Assembly: GCA_036557785.1 (NCBI GenBank)
Contig: DATBGZ010000088.1
Location: 1-64,000 of the forward strand
Origin: DATBGZ01 sp036557785
GTDB taxonomy: Bacteria; Actinomycetota; Actinomycetes; Mycobacteriales; Micromonosporaceae
Length of the DNA: 64,000 bases
Reading direction: 5' to 3'
Below, one piece after another: positions 9,644 to 18,252 of this stretch (positions within the stretch are counted from its first letter, which is position 1; the number at the start of each line of letters is the position of its first letter). Made by a program: the position numbers and the translations under genes. The notes beneath the pieces are model-generated. The model was given only the letters and a program-made list of their open reading frames with translations. It made no database searches and was not told the DNA's origin.

Positions 9644-10705
9644 CTACGTCTCGCGAAGGGCGCGGCTCAGCAGCGGTCGGAACCGCTCGAGGCTCTGCTG
9701 GTCCTCAATGCACGGCGTGCCCGCCCACGTGCTCCGGGCCACGAGGACGGCGACCAGGCGGTCGGCGTGCTCACCGAGGACAACGGTCGCCTCATGTCGC
9801 ACTTCCGCGGCGGCGGACGCGATGAGGGCCGCATCCTCGGCCGTCGGCGCCTCTGCGACCCATGTCATGAGGAGGTGGCTGAACGCCGCAAAGCCGGAGC
9901 CGGGGACCGGCTCGCCGTTGACCTTCGCGCAGCCGGTCAGACGCTCCAGCGCCCTGGCGGTGGGGGAGCCGGCTGGGGCAGCCAGCCACACCGCGGGCAG
10001 ACTGCGTGCGACACCGACATCGTGGACAGCGTACGTACCCTCGCTCTCCAGGTCCTTGGCGAGCGCGAGAACGATCGGGACGAGATCGTGTTCGGACGCG
10101 CACGGTTCGCCCTCATCCCCGAACAGCACGCGGCCGTCGGGCGTCTCGACCACACGCAAGCCGCACGCTGCGGCGAGGTCGAGCTCGTTCGCCTCGACGG
10201 CGTCTGTGATGAGTTCGGCGAGGTCCCGGCCGACCCGGGCGAGAGCGCCCGCCGCGGCGGCCGGAGCAGACGAGCCCGTATATCTGGCCGCGCCGGCGGC
10301 GAGCAGGGCGCCCATCGCCACATCCCGCCAGTCGACACGCGTGATGTCGATGCTGGAGATCGCGTCGAACGCCTCTGCCACGGCGGCGCCATCGCCGCTG
10401 CGGATGGCCGCGAGCGCCCGTCGTTTGGCGAAGGTCAGAATCGTGTAGAGGTCGTCCATGGTCAGGCAGGCAGGCAGCGTCGACCGCTGTTCCGTTGTCG
10501 CCGCCACGAAGGAGCGGACGAACGCGGCGATCGTGTCATCCACTGTGGACTCGGTCCACCGCCACAGGTGCCACGCCCCGGGGCCATATCGGGCCGCACC
10601 GATCGGCGAGGGGCCCGATGCGACATGCCGCTGCTCGGCCGCTCTCGCTGCCGCGAGTTCGGCGCCCAGCACGACGTGGCCAGGCTCCTCGTGCGGGGAG
10701 CTCAT
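9644..10705 (-). CDS. Hypothetical protein, 353 aa
   Basis: Not recognised. A soluble, alanine-rich protein of 353 residues with no signal peptide or membrane segment; it reads as a mostly helical repeat-like fold, without catalytic motifs I can name. ATG 10705 is preferred over the longer frame (to 10750) because a TACGGT -10 hexamer sits 7 nt upstream on the minus strand, suggesting a leaderless transcript. It diverges from the beta-glucosidase, with 54 bp between starts, so the two promoters must overlap. Codon use is typical of the window. Confidence 0.72.
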   Translation of the reverse strand: MSSPHEEPGHVVLGAELAAARAAEQRHVASGPSPIGAARYGPGAWHLWRWTESTVDDTIAAFVRSFVAATTEQRSTLPACLTMDDLYTILTFAKRRALAAIRSGDGAAVAEAFDAISSIDITRVDWRDVAMGALLAAGAARYTGSSAPAAAAGALARVGRDLAELITDAVEANELDLAAACGLRVVETPDGRVLFGDEGEPCASEHDLVPIVLALAKDLESEGTYAVHDVGVARSLPAVWLAAPAGSPTARALERLTGCAKVNGEPVPGSGFAAFSHLLMTWVAEAPTAEDAALIASAAAEVRHEATVVLGEHADRLVAVLVARSTWAGTPCIEDQQSLERFRPLLSRALRET

Positions 10706-10712
10706 GCGGGTC

Positions 10713-10718
10713 ACCGTA
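10713..10718 (-). promoter_or_regulatory. -10 element of leaderless gene 9644-10705
   Basis: TACGGT on the minus strand, ending 7 nt before the ATG at 10705. This matches the actinobacterial TANNNT -10 hexamer; no clear -35 is visible. Confidence 0.45.
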
Positions 10719-10759
10719 GCGTCACACCTCAAGCCGGCCGGGTGTGGCACAGTCGGGGC

Positions 10760-13141
10760 GTGGAGATCCCGGATCTTGCTGGGCTGACCGAGGCGGAGAA
10801 GATCGCGCTCACCGCGGGCGAGGACTACTCACTGACCCGTGGCGTGCCCCGCCTCGGGGTGCCGGCCATCCTGCTCTGCGACGGCCCGCACGGGCTGCGC
10901 AAGCAGGCCGACACGAGCCGGTTCTCCACGCGCAGCGTTCCGGCGACGTGCTTTCCGACCGCGTCCGCGCTCGCCGCGACCTGGGATGTCGACCTGGTCG
11001 AGCGGGTGGCTGTCGCGCTGGGCGAGGAGGCACGTACCGAGGGCGTCGGCGTGCTGCTCGGCCCGGGATGCACCATCAAGCGGACCCCGCTGTGCGGGCG
11101 CAACTTCGAGTACTACTCCGAGGACCCCTACCTGTCGTCCCGGCTCGCCGCGGCCTGGATCCGCGGAGTCCAGAGCACGGGCGTGGGCGCGTCGCTGAAG
11201 CACTTCGCCGCGAACAACATCGAGGCGCGACGGTACAGTGTGGACAGTCTGGTCGACGAGCGCGCGCTGCGGGAGATCTACCTCGCGAGCTTCGAGTACG
11301 CCGTACGGTCGGCACAACCCGCGACGGTGATGGCCGCGTACAACCGGCTCAACGGACGCTTCTGCACGGACAACCCCAACCTGCTCGGCACGATCCTGCG
11401 GGACGAGTGGGGCTTCGCCGGGGCCGTCGTCTCCGACTGGGGTGCCACGAACGGTCGGGCCGCGAGCCTCGCCAGCGGGCTCGACCTGACGATGCCCGGC
11501 ATGCGGGGCGCCGACGACGCGGCCGTCGTCGCCGCCCGACGCGGCGGCACTCTGCCGCCGGATGCCCTGGACCGGGCCGCCAGCGCGATGCTGCGCCTGG
11601 TCGCCCGCACCGCCCCGGCCCGTGCGGGCGGGTTCACGTACAGCATCGACGAACATCACGCCCTCGCCCGGCGCGCCGCGGCCGCCGGCATGGTCCTGCT
11701 GCGCAACGAGGGCGGCGTGCTGCCGTTGCCGAAAACGGGCAGCGTCGCGGTGCTCGGGGCCTTCGCGAAGGTTCCGCGATACCAGGGCGCCGGCAGCTCC
11801 GGCATCACAGCGCACCGCGTGGACAACGCCCGCGAGTGCCTCGTCGCCGCACTCGGCACGGACCGCGTCACCTACGCCGACGGGTACCACCGGGACGCCG
11901 CCGGGTCCGATGTGGACGATGAGCCGCTGGCCCAGGCGTGCGCGGTGGCCTCTGGCGCGGACGTCGCGGTGGTCTTCGTCGGCCTGCCGGAGAGCTCCGA
12001 GGTCGAGGGCCTGGACCGGGTCGACATTGACCTGCCGGCGGCACATGACGCACTCGTCGAGGCGGTGACGGCGCGGCACCCGAGGGTCGTGGTGGTTGTG
12101 GTCGCGGGCGCGCCGGTCGCGATGCCATGGCGGGACAAGGTGAGCGCGGTCGTCCACGCCTACCTGGGTGGGCAGGCCGGCGGTTGCGCGATCGCGGACG
12201 TCCTGAGTGGACAGATGGAGCCGGGCGGACGGTTGGCCGAGACGTTCCCGGTCCGGCTGGGCGACAACCCGGTGCACGCGATGCCGTTCGGGCCGCGGCA
12301 GACCGAATACCGGGAGAGCGTCTATGTCGGGTACCGCTGGTACGACACGGCGGGCATCGACGTGGCCTGGCCGTTCGGGCACGGGTTGAGCTACACGACA
12401 TTCGCCTGGACCGGCGCCCGCGCCGAACTCGTCGGCGACGCGGAGGTCGAGGTTCGGGTGACGGTCGCCAACACCGGCACGCGGGAGGGGTCCGAGGTCG
12501 TCCAGGTATACGTGCACGACGTCGCGGCCACGGTCTTCCGCCCGGCCCAGGAACTGCACGGCTTCGCCAAGCTCCACCTGGAACCGGGGGAATCGCGGGT
12601 CGCGACGATCCGGCTCGACCACAGGGCGTTCGCCTTCTGGGACGTGTCCCGGCACGAGTGGACGGTGGAGCAGGGGGAGTTCCAGATCCGCCTCGGCGCC
12701 TCCTCCCGCGACATCCGGGCGGTACTGCCGGTGACGATCGCCGCCCCGCCCGTCGCCGGCCTCGTGCCGGGCCCACCGTCCTATCACGACGTCTGCCCGA
12801 CCAGCCGGTTCGACCGGGACGACTTCGCCCGCGTCTACGGCATGACGCTGCCCGAGAACGTCCCGGACCGCAGGGGCGGCTACACGCAGAACACGCCGAT
12901 CGCCGACATGGACCACGCGGCCGCGCGGGCGCTGCTGCGGGTGCTGCGCTGGGGTGCTCGCCGGGCCCTGCACGTCGGGGAGGGCTCGCCCGAGCTCTTG
13001 TTGGTCGAACGGACGATCGGCGAGATGACGCCACGCATGCTGTCGATGTTCCTCGGCGCCACCGGGGACCGCCTCGCCCGGGTGCTGGTGCGCGTCGCCA
13101 ACCGACGGTGGCTACGCTGGCTCCCCACGGGCGCCGGCTAG
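10760..13141 (+). CDS. Glycoside hydrolase family 3 beta-glucosidase
   Basis: 793 residues. Retaining glycosidase that cleaves terminal beta-linked glucose or related sugars. Visible GH3 features: KHFAANN (K147-H148), the nucleophile in VVSDWGATNG with Asp at about residue 226, the second alpha/beta domain beginning near residue 300, and a fibronectin-III-like domain with VTVANTGTREGSEVVQVYV (about 568-586). The last ~110 residues (from about YHDVCPTSRF) lie beyond the usual end. No signal peptide is present, so it is likely cytosolic. GTG 10760 gives the normal N terminus (IPDLAGLTEAEK); the frame is open far upstream to 9239, but that part is antisense to the preceding gene. GTG 10742 is an alternative. 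Confidence 0.92.
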   Translation: MEIPDLAGLTEAEKIALTAGEDYSLTRGVPRLGVPAILLCDGPHGLRKQADTSRFSTRSVPATCFPTASALAATWDVDLVERVAVALGEEARTEGVGVLLGPGCTIKRTPLCGRNFEYYSEDPYLSSRLAAAWIRGVQSTGVGASLKHFAANNIEARRYSVDSLVDERALREIYLASFEYAVRSAQPATVMAAYNRLNGRFCTDNPNLLGTILRDEWGFAGAVVSDWGATNGRAASLASGLDLTMPGMRGADDAAVVAARRGGTLPPDALDRAASAMLRLVARTAPARAGGFTYSIDEHHALARRAAAAGMVLLRNEGGVLPLPKTGSVAVLGAFAKVPRYQGAGSSGITAHRVDNARECLVAALGTDRVTYADGYHRDAAGSDVDDEPLAQACAVASGADVAVVFVGLPESSEVEGLDRVDIDLPAAHDALVEAVTARHPRVVVVVVAGAPVAMPWRDKVSAVVHAYLGGQAGGCAIADVLSGQMEPGGRLAETFPVRLGDNPVHAMPFGPRQTEYRESVYVGYRWYDTAGIDVAWPFGHGLSYTTFAWTGARAELVGDAEVEVRVTVANTGTREGSEVVQVYVHDVAATVFRPAQELHGFAKLHLEPGESRVATIRLDHRAFAFWDVSRHEWTVEQGEFQIRLGASSRDIRAVLPVTIAAPPVAGLVPGPPSYHDVCPTSRFDRDDFARVYGMTLPENVPDRRGGYTQNTPIADMDHAAARALLRVLRWGARRALHVGEGSPELLLVERTIGEMTPRMLSMFLGATGDRLARVLVRVANRRWLRWLPTGAG

Positions 13142-13142
13142 C

Positions 13143-13260
13143 GCGGGTTGGGTGGAAAGCGCATGCCTGGCACCCAGCGATCTTGGGCCAAGGTCACCGG
13201 GTTGCGGAGCTGGGGTGGAAAGCGCATGCCCGGCACCCAGCGATCTTGGGCGAGTATGAG
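13143..13260. repeat. Two tandem copies of a palindromic intergenic repeat
   Basis: Sits between two convergent genes. A 38-bp block (13151-13188 and 13214-13251) is repeated at a 63-bp period with one mismatch. Each copy can fold: GGGTGG pairs with CACCC across a loop holding GCATGC, and CCCAGCGATCTTGGG forms a second small hairpin. The first copy continues into GCCAAGGTCACCGGGTT, which also occurs with one mismatch at 2664-2680. It is likely a bidirectional terminator built from a dispersed repeat family. Confidence 0.7.
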
Positions 13261-13262
13261 CG

Positions 13263-15326
13263 TCACCCGGCGGCGCGGGCGGCGGCGAGTTCCTCGAACG
13301 CGGTCAGCGACTCGGGATTCGCGAGTGCCCCCGTCGCGGCTGCTTCGGCGACGGGTGTGCCCGTCAGGATCCGCTTCACCGGCACCTCGAGCTTCTTCGC
13401 CGACAGCGTCCGTGGGATAGCACGGACCTGGTAGATCTGGTCCGGCACATGCCGGGGCGACAGGGAGCCGCGCAGTGCCGTCGCGATGCGGGTGCGCAGC
13501 GCGTCGTCGAGTACCCGTCCGTCCGCGAGCACCACGAAGAGCAGCAGCTCGCCCGGGCCCGCCGCCGGGTCCTCCAGATGCACCACGAGTGAGTCGGCGA
13601 CTCCGTCAAGGCCCTCGACGACCGAGTAGAACTCGCTCGTGCCCAGCCGTACCCCGCCCCGGTTGAGCGTGGCGTCGGAGCGCCCCGTGATGACGCAGGC
13701 ACCGTCCTCGGTGATCGTGATCCAGTCACCGTGTCGCCACACGCCCGGAAACACGTTGAAATATGCCTCTTGATACCGCTGCCCGGAGGCGTCATTCCAG
13801 AACCCCACCGGCATCGACGGCATGGGCGCGGTGATGACCAGTTCACCCAGCTCGCCCACGACCGGTTTTCCGGAGGGGTCGAAGGCCTGCACCGCGGCGC
13901 CGAGGTAGCGGCACGGGATCTCGCCGGCGCGTACGGGTACCAGCGGACTGGCGCCCACGAACGCGGTGCAGACGTCCGTGCCGCCGGAGATGGAGTGCAA
14001 CTGCGCGGTCGGGCTCACGGAGGAGTACACGTACCGGAAGCCCTCGGCCGGCAGGGGCGCACCGGTCGACCCGATCCCGCGCAGGCCGGAGAGGTCGGCG
14101 ATCTGCCGCGGCACCAGCTCCGCCTTGCGACAGGCGAGCAGGAACGGCGCGGAGGTGCCGAAGTAGGTCATCCCGATCTGTTCGGCCAGCCGCCACAGTG
14201 CCCCGAGGTCGGGGTAGGCCGGGTTGCCGTCGAACATGACGATCGCGGCACCCACGGCCGGCCCAGAGGCGAGCAGGTTCCACATCATCCAGCCCGTGGT
14301 GCTGAACCAGAAGAACCGGTCCGATTGCCCCAGGTCGTTCTGCAGCGCCAGGGTCTTGAGATGTTCCAGCAGGATGCCGCCGTGCCCGTGCACGATCGGC
14401 TTCGGCAGGCCGGTGGTCCCCGAGGAGTACAGGACATAGAGCGGGTGGTCGAAGGGGACCCGGTAGAACTCGAGCCTCGCCTCGGTGGCGGCGGTGAGCT
14501 CGGCCCAGGTGAGCGCGCCGGGCGGTGGCGGGGCATCGGGGTCCAGGTAGGAGAGTGAGATGACGTGGGTGAGCGAGGGCAGCGCCGCGCGGATCTGCTC
14601 GACCTCGGCCGCCCGCGACACCGCCTTGTCGCCGTAGCGGTAGCCGTCGACCGCGAAGAGCACGGTCGGCTCGATCTGCTGCCATCGGTCCACCACCGAA
14701 CGGGTGCCGAACTCCGGCGCGCAGGAGGAGAAGACCGCCCCGAGGCTCGCCGCCGCCAGCATGACCACGTAGGTCTCGGGGATGTTCGGCGCGTACGCGG
14801 CGACGCGATGCCCTGCGCCCACACCGAGCCGGCGCAGTCCGTCCCGTACGAGCCGTACCTCTTCCCGTAGTTGGGCAGCGGTCAGCGTGACGGGCGGGCG
14901 GGTCTGCGAGTGCGCGATCACCGCGGGCGCGTCGTCCGGGATCCCGGGCATCCGCAGCACGTGCTCGGCGTAGTTGAGCCGGCATCCGGGGAACCACCGG
15001 GCCCCGTACACGTCCAGGTGCTCGCCCCCCGGACCCGGCCCCGCGGCCAGAGCGTTCAAGTCCGGCCCCGCGGCCAGAGCGTTCAAGCCCGGCCCGGCGA
15101 CCAGCACGTCGGAGGGTGGGACGTCCGAGAGGACCTCGAAGTAGTCCCACACGGCTCGCCAGAACCCCGGCAGGTCGGTGACGGACCACCGCCACAGCGC
15201 GTTGTAGTTGTCGCAGTGATGACCGCGCGTTCGCTCGACAAACCGCATGAAATCACCCAGCCGGCTCCGTTCGCGGGCGTCGGCTGGCGGGTTCCACAGC
15301 ACCTCGCCTCGGGTCACGCCCCTCAT
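13263..15326 (-). CDS. Acetoacetyl-CoA synthetase
   Basis: 687 residues. Adenylates acetoacetate (or a related short acid) and transfers it to CoA; cytosolic ANL-superfamily enzyme. Seen: the ACS N-terminal region with FWRAVWDYF, the P-loop YVLYSSGTTGLPKPIVHG, the hinge region TGRSDATLNRGGVRLG, and the C-terminal PRTLSAKKLEVPVKRIL carrying the acylation-sensitive lysine. ATG 15326 is chosen (MRGVTRGEVLW); GTG 15317 is possible. Residues about 80-98 contain a tandem nine-residue repeat (LNALAAGPD/G) that is absent from ordinary family members and lies in the N-terminal domain surface region. Its 3' end faces the beta-glucosidase across the repeat at 13143-13260. Confidence 0.93.
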   Translation of the reverse strand: MRGVTRGEVLWNPPADARERSRLGDFMRFVERTRGHHCDNYNALWRWSVTDLPGFWRAVWDYFEVLSDVPPSDVLVAGPGLNALAAGPDLNALAAGPGPGGEHLDVYGARWFPGCRLNYAEHVLRMPGIPDDAPAVIAHSQTRPPVTLTAAQLREEVRLVRDGLRRLGVGAGHRVAAYAPNIPETYVVMLAAASLGAVFSSCAPEFGTRSVVDRWQQIEPTVLFAVDGYRYGDKAVSRAAEVEQIRAALPSLTHVISLSYLDPDAPPPPGALTWAELTAATEARLEFYRVPFDHPLYVLYSSGTTGLPKPIVHGHGGILLEHLKTLALQNDLGQSDRFFWFSTTGWMMWNLLASGPAVGAAIVMFDGNPAYPDLGALWRLAEQIGMTYFGTSAPFLLACRKAELVPRQIADLSGLRGIGSTGAPLPAEGFRYVYSSVSPTAQLHSISGGTDVCTAFVGASPLVPVRAGEIPCRYLGAAVQAFDPSGKPVVGELGELVITAPMPSMPVGFWNDASGQRYQEAYFNVFPGVWRHGDWITITEDGACVITGRSDATLNRGGVRLGTSEFYSVVEGLDGVADSLVVHLEDPAAGPGELLLFVVLADGRVLDDALRTRIATALRGSLSPRHVPDQIYQVRAIPRTLSAKKLEVPVKRILTGTPVAEAAATGALANPESLTAFEELAAARAAG
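15034..15087 (-). repeat. In-frame 27-bp tandem repeat inside acetoacetyl-CoA synthetase
   Basis: Two 27-bp units (15034-15060 and 15061-15087) differ at one base; a third, degenerate unit follows to about 15108. The length is a multiple of three and encodes nine-residue repeats of Leu-Asn-Ala-Leu-Ala-Ala-Gly-Pro-Asp/Gly type. Confidence 0.85.
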
Positions 15327-15453
15327 CCTGCCCGCTGGATGGGGGCTGACCCATGGTGGTCGGCCACATAGCCCGACCGATCCGAGCGGAGGATGTCCGC
15401 CCGGCCCCGGCACGCTACGGTGCTGTGCGACGGACCGATAGAAAGAGATAGGG

Positions 15454-16068
15454 ATGCGTCACCTCTGGAGCCTGATCCTGGCGCTGGTGCTGACACCGCT
15501 GATCTATTCGGCCGCGGGTGTCAGCGCCGTACGACTGGCCGACGCGGGTGGCTTTGGCGTCTCCGCCGTCATCGGTCTGGCCGCCGCTCTCGTGGCTGGT
15601 GGGCTCTACGCGGTGCTGGTGATGGTGCGGCTGTCCCCGGTGGGACCGGTGGTCGCCGGGGCAACGTATCTCGGAGTGACTATCTGGGCTCTGGTGAGCC
15701 GGTCGGGCTTTGAGAACTTCCTGCCCCCCGACCTGTTCACCGAGAAAGGAGCGCTGCACCGACCGGTGGGGATGGGCACCGCGCTGCTGGCCGGACCACT
15801 GCTGTTGACCGTGTTCAGTGCACGGCGGTGGCGTGGCTCCGACGAGTCCGGCATCGCCGTCTTCGACGCGGCTCCCACCTACTCGACGTCGGTCGCGTCG
15901 GCGGCGCCGTCCTATTCGGAGAGCGTCACGTCGGCTGCGCCGAGCTACTCGCCCTCGAGCGGCCCGCCGTCGGTATCGGCCGCGCCGACCTACGAGCCGC
16001 CCGTCTACACCCCGCCGTCGTCGTCGGCCACCATCGTGGCGCCGACCCAGGGCCCGGCCTCGCGGTGA
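15454..16068 (+). CDS. Small membrane protein with low-complexity tail
   Basis: 204 residues, not recognised as a named family. Four predicted membrane helices in the first ~125 residues (about 5-25, 38-58, 66-82, 103-122), then a cytoplasmic or exposed tail rich in Ser, Ala, Pro and Tyr with repeated (S)AAPSYS/TYS units (about 138-175). A TACGGT -10-like hexamer lies at 15417-15422, and a purine-rich AGAGATAGGG site precedes ATG 15454. The start is 127 bp from the divergent acetoacetyl-CoA synthetase. A similar tail architecture is found in the membrane protein at 29443-30297. Confidence 0.75.
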   Translation: MRHLWSLILALVLTPLIYSAAGVSAVRLADAGGFGVSAVIGLAAALVAGGLYAVLVMVRLSPVGPVVAGATYLGVTIWALVSRSGFENFLPPDLFTEKGALHRPVGMGTALLAGPLLLTVFSARRWRGSDESGIAVFDAAPTYSTSVASAAPSYSESVTSAAPSYSPSSGPPSVSAAPTYEPPVYTPPSSSATIVAPTQGPASR

Positions 16069-16081
16069 GCGCGGGCCCGCG

Positions 16082-16504
16082 TCACTCGCTGGACCATTGG
16101 TAGACGTCGTCCTGGTCGCCGCGGGCGCGACAGCACATCTCCCAGAGGGCGAGCGTGCGGCGTGTCTGCTCGTCGCCGAGCGCCGCCCGGTCCGCGTAGC
16201 CGGTGATCTCCTCGTGGCTGAGCACCGCGAACGCGTCGACCACGTCCTCGGGTACCCGCACCAACCACGGACCGTCCCAGTCCCCCGCCGCCCGGTCGGG
16301 GAAGACCAACTCGTGGTCGCCGAACTCGGAGATGTCGCGCCCCGAGATCTCGGCGACCAGCCGATCCAGCCCTCCCGCCCAGTCACTGCTGTCCAGGTAG
16401 GGCCACCCCGCCGCCGCCGGCCCCCCGACAGGGTCCAAACGGTGCAGATCGTCCTTTTTGGCCGTGAAAACATCGACGCGGGCCGTTGCCACATCACCGC
16501 TCAT
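16082..16504 (-). CDS. Hypothetical protein, 140 aa
   Basis: Not recognised. Small acidic soluble protein rich in Trp and Asp, with two cysteines next to each other near the C terminus (MCCRARG). No membrane segment or signal. ATG 16504 is preferred to a longer frame (to 16693) because TACGAT lies 8 nt upstream on the minus strand, indicating a leaderless start. It ends 13 bp from the convergent membrane-protein gene. Confidence 0.68.
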   Translation of the reverse strand: MSGDVATARVDVFTAKKDDLHRLDPVGGPAAAGWPYLDSSDWAGGLDRLVAEISGRDISEFGDHELVFPDRAAGDWDGPWLVRVPEDVVDAFAVLSHEEITGYADRAALGDEQTRRTLALWEMCCRARGDQDDVYQWSSE

Positions 16505-16512
16505 GTGGTCCG

Positions 16513-16518
16513 ATCGTA
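16513..16518 (-). promoter_or_regulatory. -10 element of leaderless gene 16082-16504
   Basis: TACGAT on the minus strand, 8 nt before ATG 16504; fits TANNNT. No convincing -35. Confidence 0.45.
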
Positions 16519-16677
16519 GGAGCGGTCGAGGCCCCTCGCGACCCCATCCGGCGGACCCGTTCATGGTCATTCGAAGGTGTTGCCGGTGGGGCCATAGGAG
16601 TGAAAATGGCCCGGCACTCTCCCGCGGCCGGTGGTGCCTCCGGTGCGCGGTCCGTGAGGGCCGTCCCCAGCGACACG

Positions 16678-16719
16678 AGGGAATCCGTTGCATTGGCGTA
16701 AAAGGGCTACGGAATCCCT
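16678..16719 (+). promoter_or_regulatory. Candidate operator upstream of polyamine module 1
   Basis: Imperfect inverted repeat: AGGGAATCCGT (16678-16688) and ACGGAATCCCT (16709-16719), with a single central mismatch and a 20-nt spacer. Each arm contains GGAATC. The left arm extends to GGAATCCGTTGC (16680-16691), found again with one change on the minus strand at 42450-42461 upstream of the second aldehyde dehydrogenase. Regulator unknown; the Lrp protein at 37747-38202 is a candidate by context only. Confidence 0.45.
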
Positions 16720-16778
16720 TGTCGGCGACCCCTGATCTGTGCCACAGTCCACATCACCTCGTACCCCCGGAGGCCCTT

Positions 16779-18245
16779 CTGAGCACCTCCCTCCCGGTCC
16801 TGCACAGTTTCGTCGGTGGCGGCTATGTCGAGACGAAGGGCGATGTCACGTCGCCCGTGGTCGACCCGGCCACCGGGGAGGTCTACGCGCACGCGGTCGT
16901 ATCGACCGATGATGACGTCGACCGGGCGATGAGTGCGGCCGAGGCGGCGTTCGAGACCTGGCGCGACACGACCCCGGCGCAGCGCCAGCGCGCCCTGCTG
17001 AAGCTGGCGGACGCGGTCGAGGCGCGTGCGGACGAGATCGTCGCGGCCGAGTGCCGCAACACCGGCAAGCCGGTCGCGCTCACCCGGCAGGAAGAGATGG
17101 CGCCGCTGCTCGACGAGCTCCGGTTCTTCGCGGGCGCGGCTCGGGTGCTCGAGGGCAGGGCGGCCGGTGAGTACCTGGCCGACCACACGTCGTACGTGCG
17201 GCGCGAGCCGATCGGCGTCTGCGCCCAGGTGACGCCCTGGAACTACCCGATGGTCATGGCGGTGTGGAAGTTCGCCCCCGCACTCGCCGCCGGCAACACG
17301 GTCGTGCTCAAGCCGTCGGACACCACACCGGTCTCCACCCTGCTGCTCGCCGAGATCGCGGCCGAGTTCCTACCGCCGGGCGTGCTCAACATCGTCGTCG
17401 GCGACCGGGGCACCGGCAGGGCCATGGTCGCCCACCCGGCCCCGCGGCTCATCTCGATCACCGGCTCGACCCGGGCCGGACGTGAGGTCGCGACCGCGGC
17501 CGCCGCGGACCTCAAACGGGTGCACCTGGAGCTGGGTGGCAAGGCGCCGGTGATCGTATTCGATGACGTGGATGTCGAGGCGGCCGCCGCCGGCATCGCC
17601 ATAGCCGGATACTTCAACGCCGGGCAGGATTGCACCGCCGCGGCGCGGGTGCTGGTGAGCGAGAAGGTCGCCAGCGACTTCACATCGGCGTTGGCCGACG
17701 CGGCCCGGCGCACCCGGGTCGGCGGTCCGGACGACCCCCAGGCCGACGTCGGCCCGGTGAACAACCCGGACCAACTGGCCCGGGTGCTCGGCTTCCTGCA
17801 CCGGGCGCCTGACCACGCGCAGGTCGTCATCGGTGGCCAGCGCATCGGGGAGAAGGGCTACTTCGTCGCGCCCACCGTCGTCGCCGGCCTGCGCCAGGAC
17901 GACGAGATGGTGCAGGAGGAGGTCTTCGGCCCGGTCATCAGCGTGCAGCGGTTCAGCGACGAGGATCAGGCCGTACGGTGGGCCAACGACGTGCGCTACG
18001 GCCTTGCCGCGAGCGTCTGGACCCGTGACCACGGCCGCGCGATGCGGGTCTCCCGCCGGCTCGACTTCGGCGCGGTGTGGATCAACACGCATATCCCATT
18101 CGTCTCGGAGATGCCGCACGGCGGCTTCCGTCACAGCGGGCACGGCAAGGACCTGTCGATGTACGGGTTCGAGGAGTACACCCGGATCAAACACGTCATG
18201 AGCTTTCTCGGCGCACCTCGCGAGCCGAGCGGCGAAGCGGGATGA
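16779..18245 (+). CDS. Aldehyde dehydrogenase, probable 4-aminobutanal dehydrogenase (module 1)
   Basis: 488 residues. NAD(P)+-dependent oxidation of 4-aminobutanal to GABA is the likely reaction, from its place ahead of a Pot-type importer and its paralogy to the enzyme at 40925-42376. Seen: ITGSTRAGREVA, the catalytic-Glu segment LELGGKAPVIVFDD, the catalytic Cys in FNAGQDCTAAARVLV, and QEEVFGPVISVQRF. Start: no ATG or GTG lies near the expected N terminus. CTG 16779 follows GGAGG (16769-16773) by 5 nt and gives ten residues before FVGGGYVE, against thirteen in the paralog. TTG 16719 is the main alternative but has no ribosome site. First gene of a run continuing through potA. Confidence 0.9.
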   Translation: MSTSLPVLHSFVGGGYVETKGDVTSPVVDPATGEVYAHAVVSTDDDVDRAMSAAEAAFETWRDTTPAQRQRALLKLADAVEARADEIVAAECRNTGKPVALTRQEEMAPLLDELRFFAGAARVLEGRAAGEYLADHTSYVRREPIGVCAQVTPWNYPMVMAVWKFAPALAAGNTVVLKPSDTTPVSTLLLAEIAAEFLPPGVLNIVVGDRGTGRAMVAHPAPRLISITGSTRAGREVATAAAADLKRVHLELGGKAPVIVFDDVDVEAAAAGIAIAGYFNAGQDCTAAARVLVSEKVASDFTSALADAARRTRVGGPDDPQADVGPVNNPDQLARVLGFLHRAPDHAQVVIGGQRIGEKGYFVAPTVVAGLRQDDEMVQEEVFGPVISVQRFSDEDQAVRWANDVRYGLAASVWTRDHGRAMRVSRRLDFGAVWINTHIPFVSEMPHGGFRHSGHGKDLSMYGFEEYTRIKHVMSFLGAPREPSGEAG

Positions 18246-18252
18246 GGGATAG

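Noticed and set aside
9239..10759. Upstream extension of the beta-glucosidase frame
   Set aside because: Overlaps the methyltransferase and is antisense to the 9644-10705 gene; GH3 homology starts at about 10760.
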